A stretch of DNA of 64,000 bases, taken from assembly GCA_949752795.1 (NCBI GenBank), contig OX457058.1, forward strand, positions 169,324,223 to 169,388,222, given 5' to 3'. Source of the DNA: Hyperoodon ampullatus (lineage: Eukaryota; Chordata; Mammalia; Artiodactyla; Ziphiidae). Below the pieces are notes generated by a model. That model had not been told where the DNA came from. It saw only the letters and a list, made by a program, of their open reading frames with translations, and searched no databases. Of this stretch, positions 46,846 to 61,693 are shown piece by piece; position 1 is the first letter of the stretch, and each line of letters begins with the position of its first letter. Made by a program: the position numbers and the translations under genes.

Positions 46846-47216
46846 CAGGCATACCTCCTTTTAGTGCACTTTGCTCTACTGTGCTTCACAGATACTGTGC
46901 TTTTTACAAATTGAAGTTTTGTGGCAACCCTGCATTGTCAGACAATGGTTAGCATTTTTTAGCAATGAAATATTTGAAAAATGAGGTGTGTACATTGGTT
47001 TTTAAGATATATTGCTATTGCACACTTAACAGACTACTTAATATATACTTTATGTTTATATAAAGTATACATTAATATACTTAATGTTTGTATAGTGCAA
47101 ACATAACTGTTATATGCATGGAGAAACCAAAAAATTTGTATGATTCGCGTTATTGCAGTATTTGCTTTCTTGCTGTGATCTGGAATGGAACCTGCAATAT
47201 CTCTGAGATATTGCTG
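46846..47216. mobile_element. Tigger1-derived MITE (internally deleted DNA transposon)
   Basis: The left end caggcatacctcctttt and right end ctctgagatattgctg are Tigger1-type inverted termini, flanked by TA at 46844-46845 and 47217-47218. Internal pieces match both Tigger1 ends: 'gtggcaaccctgcattgtca', then 'ggttagcattttttagcaat' and 'tgctattgcacacttaacag'. The transposase interior is deleted. It also carries a local AT-rich hairpin (47044-47069). Confidence 0.85.
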
Positions 47217-47218
47217 TA

Positions 47219-47760
47219 TATGAGTGTGACATTGCTTACAAGAGAGCACAGAATGAAAAGTGGATTTGACTTATGACCAGGCCTTCAGGAACTCCAACAG
47301 ATACTGGCCCAGTGGAAGAAGAAGTCTTGGAGATAGCTCCGCAGTATCAGGGGCCTGAGATGCCATCTTTGTGTTTTTCTTGAACTTCTCCTCATGTTTT
47401 CAAGATATGCCACAGTGGAGGTTATTGTATTCTTACATAACTACATCTAAAAACAGGTTTCAAAAAGATATCCTATCAAATCCTATCAAAAATAGGATCA
47501 GTCAGGGTAATCAGAGAAAGGTCTCCTGGTGTGCCTCTTTCCTTCTGTCAAAGAGGAAAAATGAGTCTCAGAAGCTCCTCAGCAGATTCTTTCTTAGGTC
47601 TTGCTGGCCAGCACTGAGTCACATGGCCACCCCTAGCTGCAACAGAATCTGGGAAATTGTCTTGCTTGGCAGTCTGTGTACTGGGAACTGAACAAGGAAG
47701 AAAGGGTTGTTGATAGCAGTTGAGTAGCAACAACAGTGTCTGCCACAGGTAACAGGAGAG
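47219..47760. other. Unassigned intron sequence
   Basis: A stretch with somewhat higher GC and an open frame of about 106 codons (47371-47691). It lacks splice or homology support. A direct repeat 'tatcctatcaaatcctatca' sits at about 47470. Confidence 0.4.
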
Positions 47761-47970
47761 GGTCAGTCATGAAGTCAAGGAAAGAGGGTGGTCATCAGTA
47801 CTAAATGTTGCTGAAAGTCAAGTGGGAGGCAGACTGATAAATGTCCATAGAATTGAACGACATGGAGGTCATCGGTGAGTAAAGGGAGACCTGCTTCAGT
47901 GCCATGATAAGGTTGGCAGGTAGATTAGGGAAGGTATACAACGGGTATCTAACTAGGGTGAAAGTATCTT
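47760..47970. repeat. Ancient interspersed repeat fragment
   Basis: 'gttgctgaaagtcaagtggg', 'acgacatggaggtcatcggt' and 'cctgcttcagtgccatgata' form one module of the same old repeat group. Confidence 0.55.
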
Positions 47971-48074
47971 TATTCCTCAAGTAAACAGACAAATCAAAGA
48001 AGATTGCTGTTGTATAGCTTTTAAGGACTCCTCAACAAGATGGAGTTGGTGATAAAAGATTGCCATTCTAATCC

Positions 48075-48235
48075 ATCAGTCTGTCACTTGCTATCTGTCC
48101 AACCTTGGGCAAGGTAGGAAACTAAACCTCACTTTTTTAACTGCAACATGGTGGTTATGAGATACATAATACATAAAGCTCTTAGCTCAGTACCTGGCAC
48201 ATAATGAACGCTCAATAAATGTAAGCTTTTATTAT
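48075..48235 (-). mobile_element. MIR SINE fragment, antisense
   Basis: 'tatctgtccaaccttgggca', 'taaacctcacttttttaact', 'gctcagtacctggcacataa' and 'tgaacgctcaataaatgtaa' are present. Confidence 0.75.
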
Positions 48236-48560
48236 GATCCTATTAGGCTATTTTTTCCCCATGTAGTTCTTGATTACATTGATATAAGTTTATGTTATAA
48301 AAGTATGATTACTAGGGAGTTTTCTTAATGTTTCCTTTGTTAAGATGAATAAAATACTTCTCAAGGATCTTGGAATAAAGCTTGATAAAGTCAAGGGCTT
48401 ATATGATTTTTGAAAGGCATGAATATATGAAAATAAGTAATTTCTAATTTAATGATTAGAGTGAAAAGTCTAATATAATTTAGACTAATATAGTTTATTT
48501 TAAAGGATCTTTTGTCTGGTATTTACATTTCATGTTCAAATTATATTTTCTTCCTTACAG

Positions 48561-48616
48561 TATATCATTGTCAATTATTGGAATGCCTCATGAAATATAA
48601 ACAAGAAGTCTGGAAA
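48561..48616 (+). CDS. UNC79: UNC79 coding exon E (about residues 238-256)
   Basis: A 56-nt micro-sized exon. Two bases complete Val, then 18 codons encode YHCQLLECLMKYKQEVWK, and the exon ends on a complete codon. The acceptor is ttttcttccttacag|ta and the donor aaa|gtaagt. Because 56 is not a multiple of three, skipping it would shift the frame, so it should be constitutive. Its sequence reads as one amphipathic helix of the solenoid. It is separated from exon F by only 676 bp. Confidence 0.96.
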
Positions 48617-49292
48617 GTAAGTTTGGGTCCACATTAAACTCATAGTCACAAGTTCGATTTGTATAATATAGTAAAAATTGTTTGCATATTAAAACTATTG
48701 TTTAGATCAAATTTATTGATGTCTTATTATTTTGGTATGGTAGAACTTATAATCCTTTCCTTACTGGTTAATTATTTACCATTTAGAGCAGAAATGATAC
48801 TTGAAGAACACAGTGGTTTGACAGAAAATGTAATTGGATATATCTTATTCTTGAAATTTAGCAAATACTATATTATGTGACAGTTTTACTTGATTTGAAA
48901 TGTTGCTTGGGAAACTTTCTTCTTTCAAATAGGAGATGTGAATTATTAAGAAATATGTTTTAGGGAAATGTTTTAAAAAATGCAGTATTTGGCAAACTGG
49001 CTTTATGCTATTCTAAAATCTTTCTTTCACGTTATTCTGAGGAGAGAAGAATTTGTTAAAAGATAGTGTACATCTGAACACTACTGGAGGGCTTATTTAC
49101 AGGACCCATAAAAATAATAAAAAAAATTATAATATGATTTAATCTGCAAAGCCCACCTGGATGATGAGATTCCAGGGAAATTAACCACCTCAATCTCTCC
49201 GTTAGAATTTTCACTGCTTTGGTAATATTGAATGAGCTACCTTTATTTTTATTTGATGATGCTAGTGAAAATATGTTTCTTGTCTCCTTTAG
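48617..49292. other. Short UNC79 intron E-F (676 bp)
   Basis: The only sub-kilobase intron seen, and the only one with no recognisable transposon. It is AT-rich, with a good 3' pyrimidine tract (ttcttgtctcctttag). Confidence 0.9.
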
Positions 49293-49422
49293 GATCTTTT
49301 GTATGTGATAGCCTATGGGCCTTCACAGGTGAAACCTCCAGCTGTGCAAATGCTGTTCCATTTCTGGCCCAATTTAAAACCTCCTGGGGCAATAAGCGAG
49401 TACAGGGGCTTACAGTACACAG
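49293..49422 (+). CDS. UNC79: UNC79 coding exon F (about residues 257-300)
   Basis: A 130-nt exon of 43 codons encoding DLLYVIAYGPSQVKPPAVQM, LFHFWPNLKPPGAI and SEYRGLQYT, ending with 'g' of an Ala codon. The acceptor is tctcctttag|ga and the donor aca g|gtaaga. The phase is 0 in, 1 out. The HFW tripeptide (Phe codon at 49362-49364) reads HYW in other mammals as I remember it, a conservative difference that needs an alignment. The following exon should begin a Cys/His-rich segment, which I do not find before base 64000. Confidence 0.97.
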
Positions 49423-52400
49423 GTAAGATTAGAATAGCTCTGTGATGCCCCATCTTTATTTCTTCTGTGCCACGTTTGCCTCACTTACTTGTATTTTTTA
49501 ATCTTGCTAGATTAAATTTACTGTGCCTTTAGACATTGTCATAAATCCTTTTTGAAAATAGGTGGTATAAAAATGAATTAATTAAAATTAATTTCAAAAG
49601 CCTTTATGACATCATAGCAAATCATGTTAAGTTCCGGTCCCATTTGCTGTACATCTGGCCTCTGGTCTTAACACTGCTAACGCTGATCACTGCAAAGGTG
49701 TGAGCAGTTAGTAATGCTGCAGATTGGCTCAGATTTAGCAAAATCCCAAGTGGCTAATGCTGCTCTGTTGAGAAGGCTTGGAGTGCTTTCAACATTACCA
49801 GTTCAGGCACTAAATAAAAATTAAATGACCCTGAAAGCCTAGGTAGACATGAAGAGTCAACCATTGGTGAATACTGGTATAATTAATCACCAACAAGTAA
49901 ACATTGAGTTTATTGTAAAGACATATATTTACCAAAAACCAAACAAACTAACCCTTATGTAGTTTATGTTTATATGTTATAAAATCAAAGAAGCAATCTA
50001 TGGCTAATGGAGTTTCTGATGCCCCTGACTACCCTCTCCCCCCACTTAATTGTATAATATTTTTCTGAAAATGGAAGAGATGGATATTTTGGCATAGCTT
50101 TTATTCAAGTTATTGTGGAGTTGTATACTGATATTCTGAGAAAGTACTTTTTTCTTGGCATCACTCATCTTTCCAAAGGTGATTTGAGGTGGTTCAAAGG
50201 GGATTTAACATAATTCAAGTGTCTGTTTTATGTTCCTGATTAAAGCCAAGTGTTAGAGGTATTGATGGTCCTTGGTGGGCTTATTCTAAACTCAGAACAA
50301 ATAATATTGGCCTTAGTGGTAACAATAGTATTAATTGAAATGATGAAGGTAGATAGTAGGTAAATTTAAAAAAATGGAAATTGGTATCATTGATGTTTTA
50401 TATCATTGCTAGTGGAGAATGTTTAAGCGTTGCTGAATGGATAATTTGAGTGTAAAAGCAAGAAGTTGGAAGCACTAATAAAATAAAAGGTGAAATGACA
50501 GAAATATTTGACACCAATCCCTTCTCAATAGATCCCTGAAATAAGCGTTTATGTGATGTATGAATGGGTAACTAGTATCAAATGAAATTTATTCATTTGA
50601 TACATATTTGAAGAGTACTGTAGGAAAGAGAAAGTATAGTGCTAGGCACTATACTTTGTGTTGATGTTAGAAGAACTGACACAAAACCAGACCCCGTGGA
50701 GCTTAATGCAGTCCAGATATGGAAATTCATTCATTTCCTCAACAAATATTTATGGGGCATCTACTATTAGCCAGACATTATCCTAAGCACTGGCGATACA
50801 GTGTTAAAAAAAACAGGCTAAGACGTTGGTGCGAACATTCCAGCTGGGAGAAAGACCAGGAAACTACCTGACAGTGTAATATTGCACTAAGGTAGAGCAA
50901 AATACAGAGAGCTGTGGGAACACACAGGAAGGGCCTTTGAACTCACCCTGATGGTGGGCAAATCTGGGGAGGGTTAAGTTGTCAAGGAAAGTCCTCAAGT
51001 GTGTGACATGTAAGCTGATGCCTGAAAGATATACGCACGATAGATAGAGTCATAAGGGGAATGAATCATGAACGGCTAAAATGTGAGTTTGAGGCAGAAG
51101 GAACTGCATGGGTTCAGACTTGGAGGCCGAAGATAGCATGATCGTATTTAGGAACTGGAAAAAGTCATATGCAGCCAGATAGTGGAAGGACAGGAGGAGA
51201 AAAGCCAGAGAGAAGCAGAAAGTCTGACAGGGCCTGTGAAAGAGTGTGGATTTTATCCTAGCAACAAAGTGAAACCATGCACAGGTTTTAAGTGGAGAAA
51301 CCACATGATGAGATTTGCCTGTTCAGAGCATCTGAGAAGCCTGGCAAACTGACAGCCACTTCCATTTACCCCCGTGACCATACCCTCTTGGAAGAGCCAG
51401 CTAAACCTGTCTCCCCAGAATAGCTCAGCCTATGCTTACTGAGATCAGAAGAGACACTCTCACCTTCTCTTGGCTTATCTGAACAAGATGTCTCTGTCTA
51501 AAGGCATTCGTTCTCCAGTCCATTCTTGTACTCATACCTCCACACACTTCCATCCTTTCAGTGTGTCATTATGTGTCTGCTACCTGCCAGCCTCTATCCA
51601 AGGCCCTGGGAAACAGCTCTCTTGGAACTCCCACGCTAGTCGACCATCGTGTTTTGTGCAGGAAACAAGGGATCATGGAAAAAAACTAATCATTCTGATC
51701 TATGTATTACTATTTATCCAGCACTGGCTGGCTGTCTGTTGTCATTCTAGCTGCTTAGTATCTCATTTAATATGTTAGCCTTCTCCTAGTTGAACAAAAT
51801 TTTTGGACCAAGCGCCATATTGGGTTTTATAGACATTTTTCTCAGTTAATTCTCACAAAAATCTTGAGAGGTAGTTTTCTTTTTGCAATGTTACAGATGA
51901 AGCGTAGGACAGAGAGTTTAAGTAACAGCACTAAGTTCACACAGATAATAAAGGAGCACAGCTTGAATTTGATCCTAGATCATCTTAACTGAAAACCCAC
52001 ATTGTTCTGTTCAATTCAGTTCTGTAATTAAACTTTAACTGGAGCACTAGAAATTTTCTGCAATGCTTTCGACAATGAAATATGCACTAAAGGGTATCTT
52101 CGGTATTTAGGTGGCATTAAAACCCTAAATATTCTCAATAAAAAAATTATGTGGAGATAGAATTTTATGGACTTGGAAGCTCAAAGATGAAATGCTTTCT
52201 TAGGGACCAGCAACACTGTATGTCTTCCCAGTGATTTATTTCCTTTTTAAAAAGTAAATTTTATTTTTTATAAAAGGAAAATTTGCTTCTAGAAAAATTA
52301 TAGAAATATGAAAGAAAGAAAAAATACTAACTAGAAATGACCATTATTAACATTTTGGTATATTTCCCTCCAGTTTTTTTGATGAGCATTTTAAAATACA

Positions 52401-53100
52401 ATAGAGGTCATATTGTATATAATTATACAAAGTTACCCCCCCCTTACTATGACATTTTTCAAATACAGAAAAGTTTAAAGAGTAACACTATGAACACACA
52501 TATAGCCACCTAGATTTAATAACTGTTAGTAATTCACCATAATTTTAACTATACATATATGTATTTAATTTATTTATTGCTTTTAAAGCATAATAACATG
52601 GGAATATTTACAGCTCATATGAAGAAGATGATCAAATAGAGAGGATTTGGTAATGTACAATGTTTGCTTCTTTTGAGTTTATTAGTATTTATCAACAACA
52701 AAAACTACCCCAATTATTTTGGTCATTAAATACAAGTCTTAAAGATACAAAAATTACAAGTTTCTTGGGAATGAAATAGCCATTATATTGTTCTATAAAG
52801 CTCTGCTGTGGGGGAGAAAGAAATTATTTAGCAATTTTCTTGCTACAGTGTGCCAATAGTACATAATTTAGCCTTTGTTAACAAAGATGAACACAAATTA
52901 TTGTGGTTTCCATTTGAATTAGAGGACAAAAATGTGGCACAAGATATACTTTTCCAAGACTGAGATTGTGGCCAAAGTAGATTGAGAATAACTTAAGATA
53001 GCACTACAAGGTTAAACTTTGGTCTAGTCTACCAGATATCTAACCCTACATAAGTAGAGTTGGATTCTTGAGTTGTATACAAGTTAAAAATACAAGAAGG
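49423..53100. other. UNC79 intron after exon F, first part
   Basis: It contains an ancient L2-like fragment (about 50640-50840), a member of the window's old repeat group (about 50850-51320) and possible old L1 3'-type sequence (about 52250-52560). No exon is recognised. Confidence 0.45.
50640..51320. repeat. Ancient interspersed repeats (L2-like end plus window-recurrent family)
   Basis: 'atctactattagccagacat' followed by 'aagcactggcgatacagtg', then 'gtggattttatcctagcaac' and 'gtgaaaccatgcacaggttt'. The 'ggattttatcc' module matches the one at about 17050. Confidence 0.5.
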
Positions 53101-53330
53101 CCTACCAGTCCTTTTATGTCCTAACTTCCTCCTCATTGACTTCTTATTTATCTTTTTATTATATTGATTTTATGTCCACATAATTTAAAACGTTTTAAAC
53201 CATTTTATTGGTGCATTATAGACATGTAAAAAAATACACATTTTAAGTATATGTGGAACACCTCCCACCGTGTTTACTACCATGATTACCTTCTCCTCCT
53301 GTCCCACAGGTAACCACTAGCCTGCCTTCT

Positions 53331-53650
53331 TTTTTTTTTTTTGGAAAGGAAAGTTTGCTTTATTTTGGATGCCGGCACACAAGGGGGTTGGCGGGGGGAC
53401 TCCTGTCCAAAGGCTGACTCCCTCCCTCCCACCCCCCCACCCTCCCCACCCCCCACCCCACCCCACTCCGCCAACAGTCAGTGGGCAAGAGCTTTTATAG
53501 ACGGAGGGAGGGGGCTACATGCAGAAACAGAACAGTCAGCTCTGACAGTCATCTTGAAACTGGTTATTGGTGGTCTGACCAGCATCATCTTGATTGTCTT
53601 AAGTACAGTTAATCTTCAGTTCCAGGGTTGGTTTGTTCCCATTTCTCTGA
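53331..53650 (-). mobile_element. LTR-derived (U3-R) retrocopy with poly(A) and TSDs
   Basis: Read on the minus strand, a ~300-bp LTR segment has a TATA-like box (ctataaaagc, 53491-53500), a G-rich tract (53420-53466), and AATAAA (53359-53364). Eighteen bases later comes an A-tail (53329-53340 region). No U5 follows. The 13-bp TSD tagcctgccttct (53318-53330) against tagcctgacttct (53651-53663) flanks it. This is the 3' end of an endogenous-retrovirus RNA (U3-R-polyA), 5'-truncated and inserted by L1 machinery. It is not a provirus or solo LTR. It encodes nothing. The ERV family is not identified. Confidence 0.75.
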
Positions 53651-54611
53651 TAGCCTGACTTCTAACATCAGAGATTATTCTTGCCTAGTTTTTAATTTTA
53701 TATAAATGGAATCACACATTATTTGTGTGTGTGTGCCAGTGTGTCTGTGTGTGTGATTTATCTGTGGGTTGAGCATAACTGCACTTTGTTCATTTTTATT
53801 GCTATATATATATATATATATCTCAATATTTTACCAAATGTATGTACCACAGTTTATGTATCCATTTTACTATTAATGGATATTTGGGTTGTTCACACTT
53901 TTTGGCTCTTACAAATAATGCTGCCATGAACATCCTTCCCCATATCTTTTGGTACACACATGAACACGTCTGCTAGATATATGCCTAGGGTAGAATTATC
54001 GGATCAGAGGGTATGAATCTATCCAGTTTTAATGGATAATGGCAAACAGTTTTCCAAACCTAGCAATGGTTGTACTAGTTTGTACTACCATTAGTAGTGT
54101 ATCAGAGTTCTTTTTGTCTATATTTCACATTTTGAGCAATACTTAATTTTATTTGTTTTCAAAATTGTAGTCATTTTTGAGGATTTGTAGAAGTACCTTA
54201 TTGTGCTTATAGTTTGCGTTTCCCTGATTACTAATGAAGTTGAACACTTTTTCATATATTTATTGGCCATTTGGATATCCTCTTTGTATAATCTTTGTCA
54301 GTTACATATGTTACAAATATCTTTTCTTATTTTTTCTCTCTCTTAATGATGACTTTTGATTAACTGAACTCCTTATTTTTAATGTAATCAAATTAGCAAT
54401 CTTTTTCATTAGTGCTTTTTATAGCCTAGGAAAATCTTTCCCTACTCCAAAATTATGACAATATTATTCATTATCTTATAGAATATTTGTTTTTTACATT
54501 TTACATTTAGATGTATCTGGGACTAATTTTCCTGTATGGTGTGAGGTAAGGGACAATTTTTTTTCCTCTTATGGATAGACTCAACATCATTTATTGAAAA
54601 TATCGTCCTTT

Positions 54612-54819
54612 AAAAAATTTTTTTTTGCGGTACGCGGGCCTCTCACTGTTGTGGCCTCTCCCGTTTGCGGAGCACAGGCTCCGGATGCGCAGGCTCAGCG
54701 GCCATGGCTCACGGGCCCAGCTGCTCCGCGGCATGTGGGATCTTCCCGGACCGGGGCACGAACCTGTGTCCCCTGCATCGGCAGGCGGACTCTCAACCAC
54801 TGCACCACCAGGGAAGCCC
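54612..54819 (-). mobile_element. CHR SINE, young form, antisense
   Basis: A short T-run, gcggtacgcgggcctctcac, body with one extra T ('cccgtttgcgg'), inverted head ccaccagggaagccc. The perfect 13-bp TSD aatatcgtccttt lies at 54599-54611 and 54820-54832. Confidence 0.96.
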
Positions 54820-56589
54820 AATATCGTCCTTTTATTACTGCTCTGTAGTACCATTTTTGTCATAAATCAAGTGTCTATCTGAGGATGGCTCTGTCTGTGG
54901 ATTCTTTATTTCGTTCTATTTGTGTATTTTTCCTTTTCACAATACTACACTGTCTGAATTAATGTACATTAATAATAAAATTTTATATCCTTCAGTGCAA
55001 GTCTTTCTACCTTGTTGTAATTGTTGATCTCTTGCTTGTCTCCCCTGCTTTCTCTTCTTCCTGTTCTTTCTTCTTCTCTTCCTCCTTCAAGGTTATTCCT
55101 AGCTATTTGCTAAGTTGAAGAGTTTGTCAAGTTAAACACATACAAACATATACCTAAACAACTAGGATTTGATTGATAATTGCCTTGAATCTATAGATCA
55201 ATTTGAGGAACTGACATCTGTGTAATATTGAATCTTCTAGTCCATGTACATAGTATCTCTCTTCATTTACTTAGGCTTTCTTTAGTTTCCCTCAATGCTG
55301 TTTTGTAGTTTTCTGTGTAGATGTCTTGCCTATGGCTCATGTAGTGTGTTGCTAGGTATTTATTTATTTTGATGTTATTGTCAATGATATATCTTTTAGA
55401 AATTACATTTTCTATCTTTTTGCTAGTATATAGACATGCAATTAATTCTAGTATATTGATCTTATATCCAGCAACCTTGATAAATCACTTTTTAATTCTA
55501 ATAATGAATCTGTAGTTTTGTTTTTAAAAAATTTTTCATGTGTGCAATTATATTATTGTTGAATGATAACAGTTTAATGTCTCCTTTTCAGTCCTTAAGG
55601 CTTTTATGTCTCTTGCCTTGTTGTATGGGCTAAAACCTCCTCTGCTCTGCTGAGTTCTAAGTTCCTTCATGGTTTCCTCTTTGACCCATGGGTCATTTAG
55701 AAGGATGATGATTAATTTCTAATCATATGGGGATTTTCATAGTGAAGTTTTATATTGATTTATAGCTTGATTCCTCTATAGTCAGACAACATACTTTGTA
55801 TTATTTCATTCCTCTGACAATTTTAACTTTCTTTAGGGCTGAGCTTATGGTCATTTTTGTAAACGTTCCTGTGTACTTAAAAAGAACTCATATTTGGCAG
55901 TTGTTTGATACTGTGTTCTACATAAATATATCAGTTAAATAAAATTTGTTAATTGTGTAGTTCAAATATTCTATATCCTTATTGCATTTTTGTATATTTC
56001 TTCCATCAGTTGCTAAGAGTAGAATGTTAAACTCTCCTACTGATTATTGTGGATTTGTGTATTTCTCCTTGTAGTTCTGTCAGTATTTGCTGTATAAGTT
56101 TGGAGGCTGTTTTACTAGGTGTGGACAAATTTAGAATACACTATCTTCTTGGTGAATTGAAACTTTTACCATTATGAAATGCATGCCTTATTCCTAGTAA
56201 TGCTTTTTTTATATTAAAATCTACTTTGTTTTATTCTAATATAGCTACACCAGCTTTCATGAGTGTGTGTAGTATAAATTTTCCGACCCTTTTGTTTTCA
56301 GCTTTTTAAGATTTGTATATTTATTTCATGTGTGTCTTGTAAGTAGCATATAGTTCTATTTTTTAAACTCAGTTTTCATGATCTTTGTCTTTTAATTGAA
56401 ACACTTAGTCCATATATATTCAATGTAATTACTAGGATATTTGATTTTAAATCCACCATTTTCTATTTCTCCTGCCTTTTGTGTTCTCTTTTTTCTCTCT
56501 TTTTGCCTATTTTGCACTAATTGAGTATATTTAAATATTTCGTCTTTGTCCTGGTGAGTTATTCATTTTAAACATTACCCTAGAGATTA

Positions 56590-57592
56590 CAGTAGTCCCC
56601 CCTTATCCATGGTTTTGCTTTCCATGGTTTTGGCTACCCATGGTCAACTGCAGTCTGAAAATATTAAATGAAAAATTTCAGAAATAATTCATAAGTTTAA
56701 AATTGTGTGCTGTGTTGAATGGTATGATGAAATCTCACACCCTCCTACAGTGTCCCACCTGGGATTCCCAACCATAGACATCATATTCTCCTGACATCCA
56801 ATCATCAGCATCATCATGGCTTGATGATCCAGGATCACCCCAAGTGGAAGATCCATCTTCTGATGTATTGTCAGAAGGTCAATAGTAGTCTAACACTACA
56901 ACACAATTCCTACGTCATTCATCTCAAGTCATCTCATCATGTAGGCATTTTAATCTCACATTATCTTAAGAAGGGTGAGTATAGTACAATAAGATATTTT
57001 GAGAGGGAGAGACCACATTCACATAACTTTTATTACAGTATATTGTTATAATTGTTCTACTTCATTATTAGTTATTATTGTTAATCTTTTATTGTGCCTA
57101 ATTTTTTTTAGCAAATTCATTTATTTTATTTATTTATTTTTGGCTGCTTTGGGTCTTCGTTCCTGCATGCGGGCTTTCCTAGTTGCGGCGAGTGGGGGCT
57201 ACTCTTCATTGCGGTGTGCAGGCTTCTCATTGCAGTGGCTTCTCTTGTGGTGCATGGGCTCTAGGCGTGCAGCACATGGGCTCAGTAGTTGTGGCTCACG
57301 GGCTCTAGAGTACAGGCTCAGTAGTTGTGGCGCATGGGCTTAGTTGCTCCGTGGCATGTGGGATCTTCCCGGACGAGGGATCAAACCTGTGGCCCCTGCA
57401 TCAGCAAGCGGATTCTCAACCACTGCGCCACCAGGGAAGCCCTGTGCCTAATTTATAAATTAAACTTGACCACAGATATATATGTTTAGGAAAATCATAT
57501 TATACACAGGGTTCAGTAGTATCCATGGTTTCAGGCATCTGCTGGGGGTCTCGGAACGTATCTCCCATAGATAAGGGGGGGGTGGATTACCA
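56590..57592. mobile_element. MER28-like (Tigger2-group) DNA transposon, split by a CHR
   Basis: The termini are inverted: cagtagtccccccttatcc at 56590 and 'gataagggggggtggatta' to about 57592, each bordered by TA (56588-56589; 57593-57594). Internal phrases include 'gcctaatttataaattaaac' and 'atccatggtttcaggcatct'. No transposase is encoded. A CHR insertion at 57104-57442 lies inside it. Confidence 0.88.
57104..57442 (-). mobile_element. CHR SINE, older long form, antisense, nested in MER28
   Basis: The tail is 'tttattttatttatttattt', the body has 'gggcttagttgctccgtgg' and the inverted head is 'ccaccagggaagccc'. The perfect 11-bp TSD tgtgcctaatt lies at 57093-57103 and 57443-57453. Confidence 0.93.
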
Positions 57593-58066
57593 TACACGAT
57601 GCATTTTTGACTTGTCACTGTCCAGTATAAAATAGTACTTTTACCTTTTTCTGTAAAATGGCAGAAGATTTTAACTTCTTTTACACACTCCTGACTTTCA
57701 TGCTATGCTGTTATGCTCTTTCTATTCTTAATAATTACACAAAACATAATTATTATTGTTCTTTGCAGTCAGTATTCATTAGATTTTTTCTTGCTCTTTT
57801 CCCTTTTTATATCTGTAAGCTCCCATCTAGGATTTAATTTTTTTCCTTAATAATATCCTTCTGTATTTCCTTTAGTGCCTTTCTACTGGGGATACTTATT
57901 CTCAGTTAGTGTTTGTCTGAAAATGTCTTTGTTTTGGCTTGATTTCTTAAAGATATTTTCTCAGTGTATAGAATTCTAGATTGGCATTTTCTTTCAGTAC
58001 TTTGAAGGTATTTAATGATCTTTTTGTTTTCATTGTTTCTGTTGAGCTGTCAGTTTTTGCTCTTTT

Positions 58067-61693
<3,627 letters not shown>

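Larger units (their letters stand above)
22092..49422 (+). other. UNC79: UNC79 gene, N-terminal coding part (six exons and their introns)
   Basis: Seen: six exons with GT-AG borders and matching phases, joining into 876 nt (291 complete codons, one split codon at each outer edge) without a stop. The predicted protein matches mammalian UNC79 as I remember it, from about residue 9 to about 299. Known: UNC79 is a ~2,600-residue HEAT/ARM-like protein that binds UNC80. With NALCN and FAM155A it forms the neuronal sodium-leak channel complex at the plasma membrane. Introns are 6786, 3685, 8639, 6669 and 676 bp. The start exon and all later exons are outside what is recognisable here. Inference: the gene is intact in this species over the part seen. 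Confidence 0.96.

Noticed and set aside
53341..53658. 105-codon open frame with a Pro-rich run over the C-rich tract
   Set aside because: It is antisense to an LTR-derived retrocopy and the Pro run is a translated C-tract. There are no gene signals.
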